The notes beneath the pieces were generated by a model. The model ran no database searches, was not told the origin of the DNA, and worked only from the letters and a program-made list of their open reading frames with translations. A stretch of DNA of 64,000 nucleotides. It comes from Pleodorina starrii. Its lineage: Eukaryota; Chlorophyta; Chlorophyceae; Chlamydomonadales; Volvocaceae. The position numbers and the translations under genes are program-made. The DNA is taken from the NCBI GenBank assembly GCA_030267565.1, contig BRXU01000024.1, positions 195,001 to 259,000 on the forward strand, written 5' to 3'. Shown here piece by piece: positions 9,565-21,796 of the stretch. How positions within the stretch are numbered: position 1 is the stretch's first letter; every line of letters starts with the position of its first letter.

Positions 9565-11110
9565 AGCTATGGCTCGTGGTGCCCCCCCCCCGGGATCCGT
9601 CCCTGCGTGTGGGATGTTGTGGCTTTGGCGGCCCTGGCGGCGCTGGAGCGTGGCCGTCAACGCATGTACCGGGGGGGTGCTCCCGCCGCCCCCCTTGCTC
9701 GGGCTCAGTTGGTCGGCGTTGGTGCGGCGGTTGTTGCCGACTTCTGGGCCCGCGTCGCGTCGTTCGCGGCCCTTGGGACCGCGCCGGCTGGTTGGGAGGC
9801 GGTCCCGGCGGATCACCCCTTCCTCGCCAGCCAGGCGGGCCGTGTTGTGTTTGTCGGCCCTCCGGACTCTGTCTCCCCTCCCGGCTCCCCCTGACGGTTT
9901 CGGCGGGAGTGTTCCGCGGGCGCCTGTGTCCTGCCCTCTGTTTGCTTTGTCCTTGCTTGCCGTGTGTGTGCTTGTCTTCGTCGGGGCGGCGGCGGCGGCA
10001 CCGTGGTGTTGCGAGGTGATCTGCTATGTGGCTGCTCTCACGTTTCTGGTTTGTCGGCGCGATTAGTGCCGGTCTGTCGACTCGGTGGCAGGCGTCCTGA
10101 GGACGCTCTCTTGTTTGTCTGGTTTCGTTCTTCGTGCGTCTGGACCTCTTGCGGGCCCTGTGCTTCTGGGGCTCTCTTTTTTGCTTTTTCCCATTCTGAG
10201 TGATGTGCGGGCTTGGTGCTGGTGGGCCTTGGAGGCTTGGCTTTCGGCACCCCTCCGTGGGTGCCCCTGGGGTAGGATGAACATGTCAGGAGAAACCGCC
10301 GTCGGCTGGACGGTTCGGCCACGTAGGCGCCTCACTAGAAGGTTGGGCGGTAAGGACTACGAACTACCCAAACGCGCGATGTCCAACGCGTTACGAAACG
10401 GCGCGATCACTGGCAAACATGATATAAAGAGAGACAAGGCAATAGGTGTCGTTACAATGAAATACCTCTTTGGCGGTGCGGCTTTGTAGCCTGCAGGGCA
10501 AGAAAGTGAGCTGTCCGAGTCTACGTAACCAACTACACGGTGCCCTGCGATGTTCGCTTGGGCCCGCCTGCACGCGGTCGGCTTGTTTACCGTTCCGCTG
10601 ATTGATGATAACGGCAAGATAATCACCGCTTAGATAACTATTGATTGATATAACCAGTCCTTAGTTGTGTAAAGCCTCTGCGCAGCTACGCATAGCAGTG
10701 CCTGGAGGTGACGGCTATGCCGCCACCCCGGCATAATAACGACATCGGCAAGCTTGTTCCTTGTTCCGAATACGCCTGAAGCACGGTGCAACACCTCGCA
10801 GCCGGCCGGAACGTGGCGCGAATGTATGCCACGTAAAATACGTATAAACAGACGGAGATAACACAACTTAGCGCAGATTCGCGTAATTACGCTGCACGCA
10901 ACGGCTTGCTCCCCGCCGAAATGTCAAGTGCTACTAACGGCCAACGGCCTCCGACAGAATCAACTACTGCTAACCAGCTACATTAACTGTTCCGTGACGC
11001 CAATTCCTCAGCGACGCTGATTTACCCTGACAAACAGTCCGTCTAGCATGTACGGCTAGCAACCGATATGAACATCGGTTCCCCTTGTAATCCTTGCATT
11101 CTTCTGGCAT
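9565..11110 (+). mobile_element. LINE B copy 3, split by a TIR element
   Basis: The 5'-truncated copy starts within the ORF (CAGCTATGGCTCGTGG, equal to the HLWLVSP region of the copy at 48518) and keeps the last 109 or so codons to the stop at about 9892-9894. It then carries the 3' UTR to GGGGTAGGATGAACA at 10283. The remaining 3' end (GTCCGTCTAGC, second and third hairpins, CCCCTTGTAATCC) resumes at 11037. The 749 bp between are a separate insertion. The third hairpin is AACCGAT/ATCGGTT (11061-11067 with 11074-11080). Confidence 0.8.
10284..11032. mobile_element. Non-autonomous TIR element inserted in LINE B
   Basis: The insertion begins TGTCAGGAGAAACC and ends with the inverted form GATTTACCCTGACA. 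Over about 21 bp the two ends match imperfectly as terminal inverted repeats, perfectly over the outer TGTCAGG. The 4-bp sequence AACA flanks both sides (10280-10283 and 11033-11036) and occurs once at the matching point of uninterrupted LINE B copies, so it is a target-site duplication. No transposase is encoded in the 749 bp. A 4-bp duplication does not assign it to a superfamily with confidence. Confidence 0.75.
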
Positions 11111-11795
11111 TATTAATGAGAAACACGGCAGTGGAAGGATTCCTCCATCTGGACGGCCTGCTGGAGGCTTGGTAATAGAACCCTGCCTGTTTGGGCGTTT
11201 ATGTTCCGTGCCAATGCGTGTTGTTTTGTTATGCTTTTAGGCATTCTGTCAACCCTTGGGCCCCCGACTTGTATATGTCGGAAACGGGGGTTACGAACTC
11301 CTCAACCTTTGTAACTCACACAACTCGTCCTCGTGCTGCCGTCCTCCATGAATATCGCCATTCACATGTAAGGTTCCTGCTGGGCAAAAGCATTTGCTCA
11401 CGCTACGGCTTGCGCCACCGGGGCAGGCGCGCTTGCCATGACGCGCTCGACGGAAACTTCATGCAGTTCCGTCCTGTTCCATGAAAGACGAGCACGGCTT
11501 CAACGCCGCACGCTTGCCGTACTGCAGCATGACGTTTTGCATTACACATTCATCATGTACAATGCACCTGCCCTGGAACATCGGCGTGCCCATAACCTGC
11601 CGGGCGAAGCTGAACGAGATAACACCGCAAGTGCCCGCGTCAGCGCCCTTCCTTCATGAAACTGCAAAATTCGTCCCTTCACTGAACTGCACGTTCACAT
11701 AATTGTGGCAACCGAGCCGGGCGCGGCACGATCTCGCTCCAGATTCCGGATGGCCTCCCGGCGGGCTCGCGCACTAAACTCAGCCCGCTGACACA
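11111..11795. other. Intergenic region without recognised features
   Basis: Lies between the last LINE B copy and the 3' end of the plastid L6 gene. Short open frames are present on both strands but none shows a domain or consistent splice sites. Confidence 0.4.
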
Positions 11796-11800
11796 TTACA
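11796..11800 (-). terminator. TGTAA polyadenylation signal for PRPL6
   Basis: TTACA on the plus strand is TGTAA on the gene strand, about 206 bases after the stop codon. TGTAA is the usual signal of volvocine algae. A second TTACA at about 11541 is an alternative. Confidence 0.5.
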
Positions 11801-12006
11801 TGAACAGCCGCAGAACGGCCTCCCGGTCACAAGCTGATATACTCAGCACCATCTGTCAGGACGCAGGGCCATCCCTGCCCAATGTCCCTCAAAATCGAGG
11901 GCTGAACTCACATGGTCAACCCAGCAGCCAACGACGCCCCAAACAGGGCGCCCTCTGCCGCATGCCCCCCAAAGGAAGAATGCGTGCAGACGTTGCGGGC
12001 TGCTGC

Positions 12007-13404
12007 TTACTTCTTCTTGCCACCAGCGCCCTTGCCCTCCTTCAGCTTAATGACCTCCCCAGAGTAGCGAATGCCCTTGCCCTTGTAGGGCTCTGGTGGG
12101 CGTTGCCGACGGATGGTGGCGCAGAAATCGCCCACCTCCACCTTGTTGGCCCCCGAGATCACTAGTGCGGTGTTCTTCTCAACCTGCAGCAGCGGAACAA
12201 TTGCAGGTGCAACCCAAAACACTTGTAACCCGATGTGTTTGCAAGTATCTCATGTACGCTCATGCGCTTAAAATGAGACTGAGCGGTACGTTGTGCCGTC
12301 TTGTGCACGCCCCACACATAGCATATTCAGATGATATGGCCTCCGTCTCGAGCACCTCCTTTTTGGGCCCCGGGAGCTCTCATGGAGCGGCTCCGAATGC
12401 GCAGCACAGCCAGAGATCACTAGGGAACAGCGGAGTAGCGAAGTACCCAATTGCCTCGCCCAAGTCGACAGCGCCTTGCTGCTGCCCCCTGAACCCAAAC
12501 CCCGCCTGGTGCACCCACGTATGTCATCAGATGCGATGCCCAGGACATAGAGCGGCAGGCCCCGAAGCCCACGTCGTGCCTTTCCGCGCACTCACCGCAA
12601 CCTTCAGCCCCTCCGGAATAGCCAGCACGCGAGGCTTGCTGTATCCCACGTTCAGCGTAAGCTCCTTGCCGGCAACGCTCGCACGGTAACCCGTGCCCAC
12701 CTGCAGGTCAACCACCAAACCAAAGTTAAGATATTACAAATGTGCAGCCACACATGTGCAGCCACCCAGACTCTCGGGTCGTGAAGGCTCACCATTTCCA
12801 TGCGCTTCTCAAAGCCCGTTGAGACACCAGTGACAATGTTGTTCACCAGAGTCCTGATAATTTGTCAGGGGAAAATTTATGGCTGTCAGTGGCGAGAGGA
12901 GACAGCGACGACTCGTGCGAGGCCACAAAAAATTATTAGCAGTTCACATACCGGCTGAGACCGTGTTGAGACATCGCCACGCGGTCCTCGCCCAGCTTGG
13001 AAAGCTTAAGCTTTCCATCCACCTGTGCGGTGGCACAGAATGCAGCGCTGGTGTGACTGCAGGCTGCCACAATTCTCGTGGCTGCTACACGACCTAACGC
13101 AAATGTGCAGCGCACCTGCTCAATCTTAACCCGCGGCGACAGCGCCTGCTCAAGGGTGCCGTTAGGACCCTGCAACAGAGATGAAGGGCCGGGCATCTTG
13201 AGTGTCTGCGAGTGCTCTGCCGCAAACAAGTCTGCCCTGATACTGACCGACCTTCACGCGGACAAGGTTACCCTCAAGCGTGACAGTAACGCCCTTTGGC
13301 ACGACAATAGGCGCACGCCCAATACGCGAGTCCTTGCAGACGACTGACAGGCGACGCCGGCTGGGCGCCGCCGCACGGAAGGGCTGAACGCGATGGGCCA
13401 GCAT
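12007..13404 (-). CDS. PRPL6: Plastid 50S ribosomal protein L6 (uL6c)
   Basis: A nuclear gene for the chloroplast large-subunit protein uL6. Six exons, read downward: 13404-13252, 13169-13116, 13022-12952, 12853-12793, 12700-12596, 12183-12007; they join in phase to 206 codons with GT..AG introns. Residues 1 to about 23 ([20 protein letters not shown]) are a basic, Ser/Ala-rich transit peptide. The mature part shows the L6 landmarks in order: [60 protein letters not shown] and the C-terminal [13 protein letters not shown], then a Lys-rich tail. Length fits L6 (about 177) plus transit peptide. The start ATG is the only one in frame before the transit peptide. It is divergent from PRP3. Confidence 0.95.
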
Positions 13405-13634
13405 TCTCTTTAACTAAGAATGAAGGTCGACGAGACAATTTGCTTCCATTTTGAGGTGGCCGGACCGTTTTCGCCTCGTTGCCGTACTCATTGTTTCAGG
13501 GCATGAACCTCCATCAACGCATCGAATGTACTCCTGCAAACAGTGCACGGTACATATACTAAGTCGGCCAGCGAGGATTAGCGTCGTCTATGCTGACAAA
13601 AGGTTCCGTGTAGATAGGAAATTTCGTCGCTGGG
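13405..13634. promoter_or_regulatory. Shared divergent promoter region PRPL6/PRP3
   Basis: Only 230 bp separate the start codons of the minus-strand PRPL6 and plus-strand PRP3 genes, so both 5' UTRs and promoters must lie here. An A/T-rich ACATATACTA at about 13551 is the only TATA-like element seen. No other motif could be assigned. Confidence 0.6.
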
Positions 13635-16600
13635 ATGGATAAGCGCGAAGCGGAAAGCTTGCCGGATGGAAATGCGCCGGCTGCGAAACGTGGCAGGTGA
13701 GCGTGCCGGAACGGGATTGATTCGACGTGACGTAGACGGTCGATCCCGTGCGTGGTCATGTCTGAAGTGCCGTGGGGAACCGGCCCAGGCTTATACCATG
13801 GAAATGTTGGGATGCGAAACCCTGAATGCATTTTGCTGTTTAACCCTTCAATTGTCGCTGCACCGTTGTCTAATACAGGTGGGACTCGGGACCCGCTTCA
13901 GCTCCCGGCCAGAACCCCGCAGCTTCAGCGGCCGCTCTTGCTGCGGCGGTCGCAGCGAAGTACGCCCAGCCCCCTGGCGCTCGTCCCGTTGGATTTGCTC
14001 CGGGCCAACCAGGTGCCAGCCTTTCAGGGGCGCCGGGCTCCCACCTACCTTCGGGCGCCGCAGCAGCTGTGGCGCAGGCCGCGGCAGCAGCGCTTCAAAA
14101 GCTGCCGATAGCAGCGCCGGGTTTGGTGCCTGCTGATTACGCTTCTGCCGCTGTTTCTCTGGGGCCTGGGGCTGCGGGGTCAGCCGCGCCGGCCGGTGCT
14201 GCACCTCCCCGGGCGCTGAACCTTGATGCGCTTGAAAAGGCAAAGAAGGCGCTTCAGCTGCAGAAGGAGATCCAGGAAAAGCTTAAATCAAAGTTGCCGC
14301 AGGTGACTAGCTCTCATTGCCACAGCCTGGGTCAGGCTACGGGCGGGTTCATTGGGGTACGGGGGGAGGGCGCTGCCCTTCTTGCAATGGGCGACATCCA
14401 GCTGCATCTTCTCGCGTTGCCTCTCATTTCGCGCTCCTGCCATTGTGTTATAGTTGGGAACAGATAATTTTCCAATCCAAATAGGCCATGGATACCGTGC
14501 CCTGGTGGGAAGATGTCATCTCGTGGCAGCGCGGAAGGGCCCCAGGCACTCCCTTGTCCTTGCTATGGCAGCGGAAGCAGGCACGCCTGTGACGCTCTTC
14601 ATCGTGCCTTGCCCCATTTCCCTTTGCAGCTTGCCACCAAGCTGGCGACACCAGCGGCGGGCGCACGAGCAACGACAGTGGCAGGCGGTGGAGGAGCCGC
14701 CGTGGCGGGCGCGGCTGCTGTTGCCGCTCCCGCGGCCCCAGGAGCTGGCGCCCCGCTGACAGCTCCAGGTATTGAGGGCACCGGCCAACATCCGGCAACG
14801 CGACCCAAAGGAACGATTTGCACCGTAGGGCCCCCAGACGGTCTTCAGGAAAGCCATTGTCCCACCCGCTTCGCCGCGATCCACGGGTCGCCGCGGACAA
14901 TCCCTTTACAATGGAGCGTCCGCCGTAGCCGACTCCGCATCAGCGTTTTCCCTTGCCTTACCCCTCACGTCCTGAAAATATCCGCTGCTGGATCCACCGC
15001 TGTGCCTGCCCCGGAAAACAGGGGTGGTCTCCGTGCGACCTGCTCTGGCCAGCGGAATGCGCCTGCCGGGCGTTCCGGCGTCGCTGGCGGCCGCTGCGGT
15101 GGCGCTTCTGCCCGGAGGCACTACACCGGCGCCCGGCCTGGTCTCGGGCCTTGGGGGCAAGGTGCGGGCGGGCAGCCCGCGTTGAATCCTATCAATGGGA
15201 TCGGCCCCACAGGGGCTCCCACAGGGGCACCTTGCTAATGTTACAAGGATGCCACCGTTCATTGGCTAAAAAGTGAAGGCCTTGACGTAGGGCTTGTTTG
15301 ACGTTCCTTGCGTATGCTCTCCAAGCCGTCCTCGTTAGGGAGGCGTTGCCAGCAAGCCGGCGTGCATTCGCTTCCAGTATCTAGAGGGTGGAGGACGACA
15401 GTCCGAAGATGCAAGGACAGGGCTACTGGGCTGTGGGGAATTACCCGTTCAGAGCCCAGTAGCAGCCCAGTAGCCCTACCAAAATATGTCTTGTTCCTGA
15501 GCGGTAGACAGTAGGGCTCTTGCCATGTCTGCCGGCGGACATTAGCACGGCTGTCCCGTCGCTGCGAAAGCACTCCGCTGTCGTACATAACAGCATGTAG
15601 TACCCATTGTATTGAGGCCTAGGCCCGCGTGCTCATTCCGCACACATGCCCGTCCTCCTCCCCAGGCGGCCGGCATATCCAGCGTGCTGCCGTCGCGCGC
15701 CCCGGGGGAGCCACCGGAGCCGGCGCCCGAGGAAGACGACCGCTTCTATGACCCGCAGCTGGCGCGCGGCGCGGGTGCGCGGCGCGGCGAGCGGCGGCGG
15801 CGAGCCGGGTTTGACTTCGTACAGGAGGGCCGCTTCCAGCGCGAGGCGGAGCTGTTCAGGTGGGGGGGCGGGGGATGGGCCTGCGGTGCGGCCCGGGGCC
15901 TTCCATAAGGGGTGGATGTCTGTGTGGCAGGAGCGAAGAGATCTCTCCGTCCCGTCCTCCCAGGGTCTCCTCGTTTGTGCGCTGACCGCCATACCCCTTA
16001 TGCCTTTCCCTCTTCCTCGTGTGCAGATCCCTCCTACGTGCCTGCACTCCCCCCCCATCCGTGGCCATTCCTCATTTTGCCTTGAGTCAACTGTTCTTTG
16101 CCGCTGCCGGACCCCCGTTCCGTCGTCATTCCTTGTCACCTGCTAGCCGTGTTCTGATACCCCGCCGTTGCGGCCCCATTCCGCTTCCAGGATGAAGTCG
16201 CATTTGGGGGCTTCGGGCTTCCGCAAGGGCGCCCCGCGGGTCAGCGGGCCCCTGCTGACGCACACGGGGGCGGGGGCGGCCGGCGACCCCAACCGCATCC
16301 CGCTGGGCGGCGCTGCAGCAGCGGCCATGGACGCCAACTTGGTGCCACTGGGAGTGCGGGAGAAGGCGGCGCCAGCGTCCCGGGAGGCCACACCTGCGCC
16401 CGATGTAGGATGGGTGTGCGTGCGAGCGTGCGGTGCGGTGCGTGGGAGGGTGCGGCGTGAACGGTACGGATGGGTTTGCTCTCGGGGCAATTGTCGTGTA
16501 GTCGAAACCGCTGGCTTTCCGCGACGTCACCCCTGTGACGATGGCCACCGCACCGGCATTTTCTTGGAGCATCCTTTAGGGCGACCGGTGCCCTCCCTGG

Positions 16601-19600
16601 CATGCCCGGCTTTGCGCTCCCGTTTCCCTTCCCAGCATGCCACTCCCGTGCTTGCACTGTGTGCATCTGGATACGGAGGCGCGCGGAGGCGGCACGAATG
16701 AAAGGTTCGCAGCCTCGTCATCCAACCACGAGTCTGCCCGGTGCTGGCCGGTCCCTCGCCCGCGCCGCCCGCCCGATCGCAGGCCGAGCCGGTACCGGCG
16801 GTGGAGTGGTGGGACAGGGGTGTGTTGGCTCATGCCTCGTTGGAGCTGGACGTGCCGGAGCTGACTGAGGTGGCGCTGCAGGCGGAGGCGGAGGGGGGGG
16901 AGGCCATGGGTGGTGAGCGGGGCGACATGCAGATCCAGGGCGGGAAGGGGGAGGAGGCGGAGGAGCGGGATGTGGACATGGCTGACGCGTCGGCGGCGGC
17001 TGAGCAGCGGCAGCAGCAGGGTGTCGGCCGGCGGCAGCGGCAGGAACGGATTAAGGCGTTGGAGGCGGCTGTGGAGAGAGCGGCAGAGGCGGCGGCTGCG
17101 GGCCAGCTGGGGCCCTTCCAGCTTAAGGAGGCGCGGGTGGGTTGGCGTGGGGCGCCTGGGTGTGCGTGGAGAGGGGTCTTGTGGTCAAGTAACAGTGTAG
17201 GAGCCCGTGTCGGTGCTTGAGCTTTTGTGCGTGGGGGGGGTGGGGGGGGAGAAAGGCCGTCCGCATCGTCCACAGTGCGACACACTTGTGTGTGATTTGG
17301 TTGCTTCATGTGCAGGTCGCATCTCGTGCGTCATGGCAATGCTCGGATATCCATTCCCCTGGAGAACAGTATCATGTACCGCGCCTCTCCGGCCGAGCAA
17401 GGGGCCAGCCAAGGATCTAGGCTTCAATTCCTAATAAAACCCACTGCCTCCTGCACCACCTGCCGCCGAGAGGCCCACACCCCCAACCCTGCCTCCCTTC
17501 CTGCCCCCCGCCCATTCGACTTCTGGCCCCGCATCCCGATGGCGCCCGCGCTCTGCCAAAACACCGGATAGCGAGAATGCTCCCCCCGGCTAGGTTCTAC
17601 CCTTGCGCTTTTCCTGTGATGGGCACACGCGGTCCGGCTTTGATGGCGCCTTGGAACGCACTTCACGCACAAGCCACGGCAGGCGCTCTCCACGTGAATG
17701 AAGCCATGAACGTTGACGACCTCAAAACGGTACACACGCGCACACAGATTACAATTTACGTGGAGCACCCGGTGCCGCTGGAGCCGCCCGCGGAGGCCCC
17801 TCCTCCACCTCCCCAGCCGCTGAAGCTGACCCAGAAGGAGCTCAAGAAGCTGCGCACTCAGAGGAGGATTGCGCGCGACAAGGAGAAGCAGGAGCTCATT
17901 CGCCAAGGTGGGTAAGAGGGACGCTGCTGGGTGGGCGGGCGGCTGGAAGCCCGCGAGAGGAGGCCGGTTGGGCTGCGCGAGAGGGCGAGAGGGGCAGTAC
18001 CGGTAGGCGGCTGGGTGGCCGGCAGGGGCAGCGCGCTCTTGACCAGGAGCAGGGTCCGAAAGCTGGCGTTTCGGCGGTGGGGCGGGGCGGGGGGTGGGGG
18101 GGGGCAAAGGAAGGTAGCGGTATGTATCACGCTGCGTATGGCTCGGTTTCGCCGGCGTTCTGTAGTTGGATGGCTGCCGTTGCTGTCCAGACCTTCGGAT
18201 GGCCCTTTCCGCCCACCACCAGCTCCTCTCATCCATCCTCCGCTTCTCGCCACCGGCTCCACCTTCCGGCTCCCTTGTCACTGTCATTCGTTTACCCCTC
18301 CCCCTTTCCCTCGCTCTGCCTCCTCGCTCCCCCCCCCCCCTCGCCCCTTCCCTTCACCCCCAGGCCTGCTCGAGCCCCCCAAGCCCAAGGTGCGCATCGC
18401 CAACCTGCACCGGGTGCTGGGCACCGATGCGGCGCTGGACCCCACGGCGGTGGAGAAGGAGGTCCGCAAACAGATGGCGGAGCGGCAGGTGCGTGCGTGC
18501 GTGGGTGGGTGCGTGGGTGGGTGGGTGGGGATGCGCGCGTGGGCGGCTGAGTGGGTGGCTGGGTCGGAGTGCCAAGGGAGGGGAGAGGTTAGAGTCGAAT
18601 AGATGGACGGGGGGAGTGCCGTCTGGGCTGGGTATAAGGGAAACGGTGTGGGCTGAGAGAGCGGCATGGTACACGAGCGAGCGAGCAAGGGAGGGGACTG
18701 TGATGACGATGGCAGTCGGCTGAGGTGAGGCGGGGACACGCAGAGGGGGGCGTGGAAGCACGTACTGTCATGGGCGCAGATGGGAACGCGCGAACACATG
18801 GTGTACGGCATGCGGCACATTGGTTGGGCCGTCCCTTTGGGGCTTTGCGGTGCTCCATCCATTCGTCCGCCCGCAGCCTGGCGTCAGCATTGTCCCTTGC
18901 CCACCTACACACGGTCGCACTCCCCCTAGACACACGTGCTGATGCACAACTGGCGACTTATTGGCAGCTAGCTGGACCGCGCAGCGCTTGCCTGTCTTTG
19001 GAGGGTGTTGTGTCCGCTTGGCTCGCCGGGCCCGCCCGCAAGAACCATGCAGAGCTTTCTCCTCCTGCTTTGGAAAATGCTTAACAAACGATCGCACGCG
19101 TATGCTCAGTCCCTGCAAAACCCTCCAGTGAAAAGGATGGGCGCTTCCAAACCAATGCCCGTACCGTATGTACCCCTGCCGGCGCTCCTGCCCGCCCGTC
19201 ACGCCACAAGCCTCTCAACCACATCTGTCCACGCATCCTTTCCACCCCTCCCAAACGCAAGGCGTTTGTTGGCTTCGTCCCCTGGTCCTGCCTTGCTGTG
19301 CTCGCTTTACACGCTTCACGCCCCCCCCGGTAACTGCAGGCCGCTCATGACGATCGCAACCTAGCCCGCAAGCTGACCCCGGCTGAGCGGAGGGACAAAA
19401 AGCTGCGCAAGCTCTTCGGCGCAACGGCGGTGGAGTCGGGTGCTGCGGACGTGGGCGCACGCGGGCCGGGCGCTAAGCGCGGCGCGGCGGCGGCGGCTGC
19501 CTCGGCGGCGGCGGTGGCTGCGGGCGTGGACGTCATCTGCTCCGTGTACCGAGTGGGCCGGCTGACTGACCCGCAGCACCGCTTCAAGGTGGACGCCAAC

Positions 19601-21796
19601 GCGAAGGAGAACCACATGACGGGTGGGTGGATGGGGGAGAGAAGTATAGAGAGTGGGGAGGAGTGGAGAGCTGAGAGCGGGATGGGGGAAGAGCAGCGGC
19701 CTGTTGGGGGAATCGGGTGTTGGGTGCTCTGGCAGTGCGTTCTGGTCTCACTCTTGTGTGGTCTCACTCTTGTGAAAGAAAGAGGGAGCGCGGGGATGGG
19801 GCGCGGAGTGGGCCGATTTTACGCTTTCGCCCCTCCGTAAAGGTCTAGGCAAAGAAGTAGTCAGACCGCAGCGCTCTGCTGACTTGGGGGGGCGTTGGGC
19901 TGGCTACGCGTCGCCTGCCGTCCTTCGCCCGTTTGCCCTGTCCGCACCCCGTCTTTGCCCTCCATGGCATTTTGGCCGTTGGCCAATGATTGTTGACCCT
20001 GCCCCGCCGAAAGCGCAGGCTTTGCTGTTGACACGCACTTTGTCGCGGAACGGCACTGCATGGGCGCCCCACCCCGTCTCGCCCCGCCTGGCGATACTCG
20101 TCGCCCTTCGGCTGGTCGTTGAGTGTCACCGAATTCTCTGATGATATCGCCGCCCATAGAGTTTTCCTTCTCCCTGCTCCCCCGCTCCCCCGCGCGAAGG
20201 CATCATGGTCATCAGCGACGACCTTTGTGTGGTGGTGGTGGAGGGCGTCGAAAAGGCCACTCGGAGGTGGGGTTGGGGGTCAGGCAACCGGGGGGGGGGC
20301 CGGAGGGGGCGGGTGGAGACAAACATCAAGAGCGGGGTTAAACAATTGGACAAAAGACCGAGGGGCGATGCGACCAAGGAATGCTAGCCGAGTGGCGGTG
20401 GTAGATTGGGGAGTTCAGTTTTGGTCGGTTGCTGGCCGAGTAAAGCGGTGAGCCGGGTGCGCGTACGCATCAAAGGCGTGCAGGCCCCGGATACGGATCG
20501 GATAGGGGGGTAGCCGCCAGCCTGCCAGATGGGTGAGACGGCGATGTGGCCCGAACGTCTCCTTGCAACGTCGAACCGTTTCCGTGCAGTGATGCGGCCC
20601 CGGCTACGCTGCCCCTAAACAACAGGTACATGAAGCTGATGATGCGGCGTATCGACTGGTCGACGGCGCCGGCAGTGGGCCGACCCGCGGGTCGTGACGC
20701 CAACGGCGAGGCCGCCATGAACGACGCTGACGAGGCGGACGAGGAGGACCGGCCGCCGCTGAACATCTGCACTCTGGTGCGTCTCTGCTTGCTGGCAGTG
20801 CGCGAGCGTTCGTTGGGCTGGGGTGCGCACATGCCTCAAGCGGTAGCGGCGGTGCGGTGCGGGTTGGTGCATTTGAGTCCTCCACTGCAGCAGTGCGCTT
20901 CCCTGTCAGCTGCACGGCTCCTATCTGGGACCCACCTTACCCCATCCCGTTGTCCTGCCCTAATCATCACCCCGCATCATGCGCACCGCCAGGGTATTCG
21001 AAACCTTTGCCTTGTGTCGTGGTGATACAACGCCACGTGTAGGCAAGCATGCACCCGCTAGTAGAACCCCGCCCCGCTTCTTAAAGGCCCCTGGAAGCAA
21101 ACGGGAGCACGGACCACATTCCTCCTCAACATGTTGACCTGCTTGCCGGTACCTCCACGCGGTTTGCTCAGCTGCCGCGTTGAACCTTCACCCGCTGCTT
21201 CTTGCGCAATGGGCATCGGCAACACCGATATCCCGTCGAGTTGAGCAACCTCGGGCGCGGCCTGTCTGACCTTCGACGAGCGCCTCCCGTGTCAATCCAG
21301 CTCCCAGTGTTTCCGTACTGCAAATCAGCCGACCGCGACCTGACTTGTGTTCAGCATGCGCATCGGCTTCTAGTTGGCGGGGCATGTGCAGCGAGGGCGG
21401 AGGGGCCATGCCGCTTCCCAGCTGCATTCACGCCTAACGCGAATGCTGCATCCGTATGGCAGAGGGGGGTATGGCGGACCCGCTACAAAGGGGCCAAGCA
21501 TGTCGCTCCAAGGGTCCCACGGTATGTCCGGGTGGCGCTGGGCGCCGCTGTCGTTCTCAATTCCCACTCAAATGGGGCTCGATAACCGCGCCCCTTCTCT
21601 CATTGTCTCATACCATCGCCGCCGCATCCAGGTGTGGCAGGGCACGGTGCTGCGCCGCGCCTTCAGCGGTTTCTGCTCCGAAACCGTTCGCTCCGCCGCT
21701 GCCGGGCGGCAGCTGCTGGAGGACGCGGGAGTGGCGCACTATTGGGACGCGGCGGCGGGCGCCACCGAGGGTGAATCGGTGCCACACACCGTCTGA
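13635..21796 (+). CDS. PRP3: U4/U6 small nuclear ribonucleoprotein Prp3
   Basis: Spliceosome component that binds the U4/U6 duplex in the tri-snRNP. Thirteen exons join in phase to 825 codons: 13635-13696, 13879-14302, 14630-14768, 15022-15161, 15666-15859, 16191-16404, 16783-17136, 17748-17907, 18364-18488, 19340-19622, 20200-20266, 20626-20776, 21632-21796. The N terminus is basic then Ala/Pro-rich ([18 protein letters not shown]); no PWI domain is visible. Residues about 399-402 are the family EWWD; about 510-700 is the PRP3 domain ([70 protein letters not shown]). The C-terminal DUF1115-type region follows ([36 protein letters not shown]). Start and stop are clear. Exons 3-5 are low-complexity and least certain. 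Confidence 0.93.

Noticed and set aside
18077..18723. Long open frames within PRP3 introns
   Set aside because: C/G-rich intron sequence with Pro/Ser/Arg-rich translations; the PRP3 exon chain passes through in another frame.
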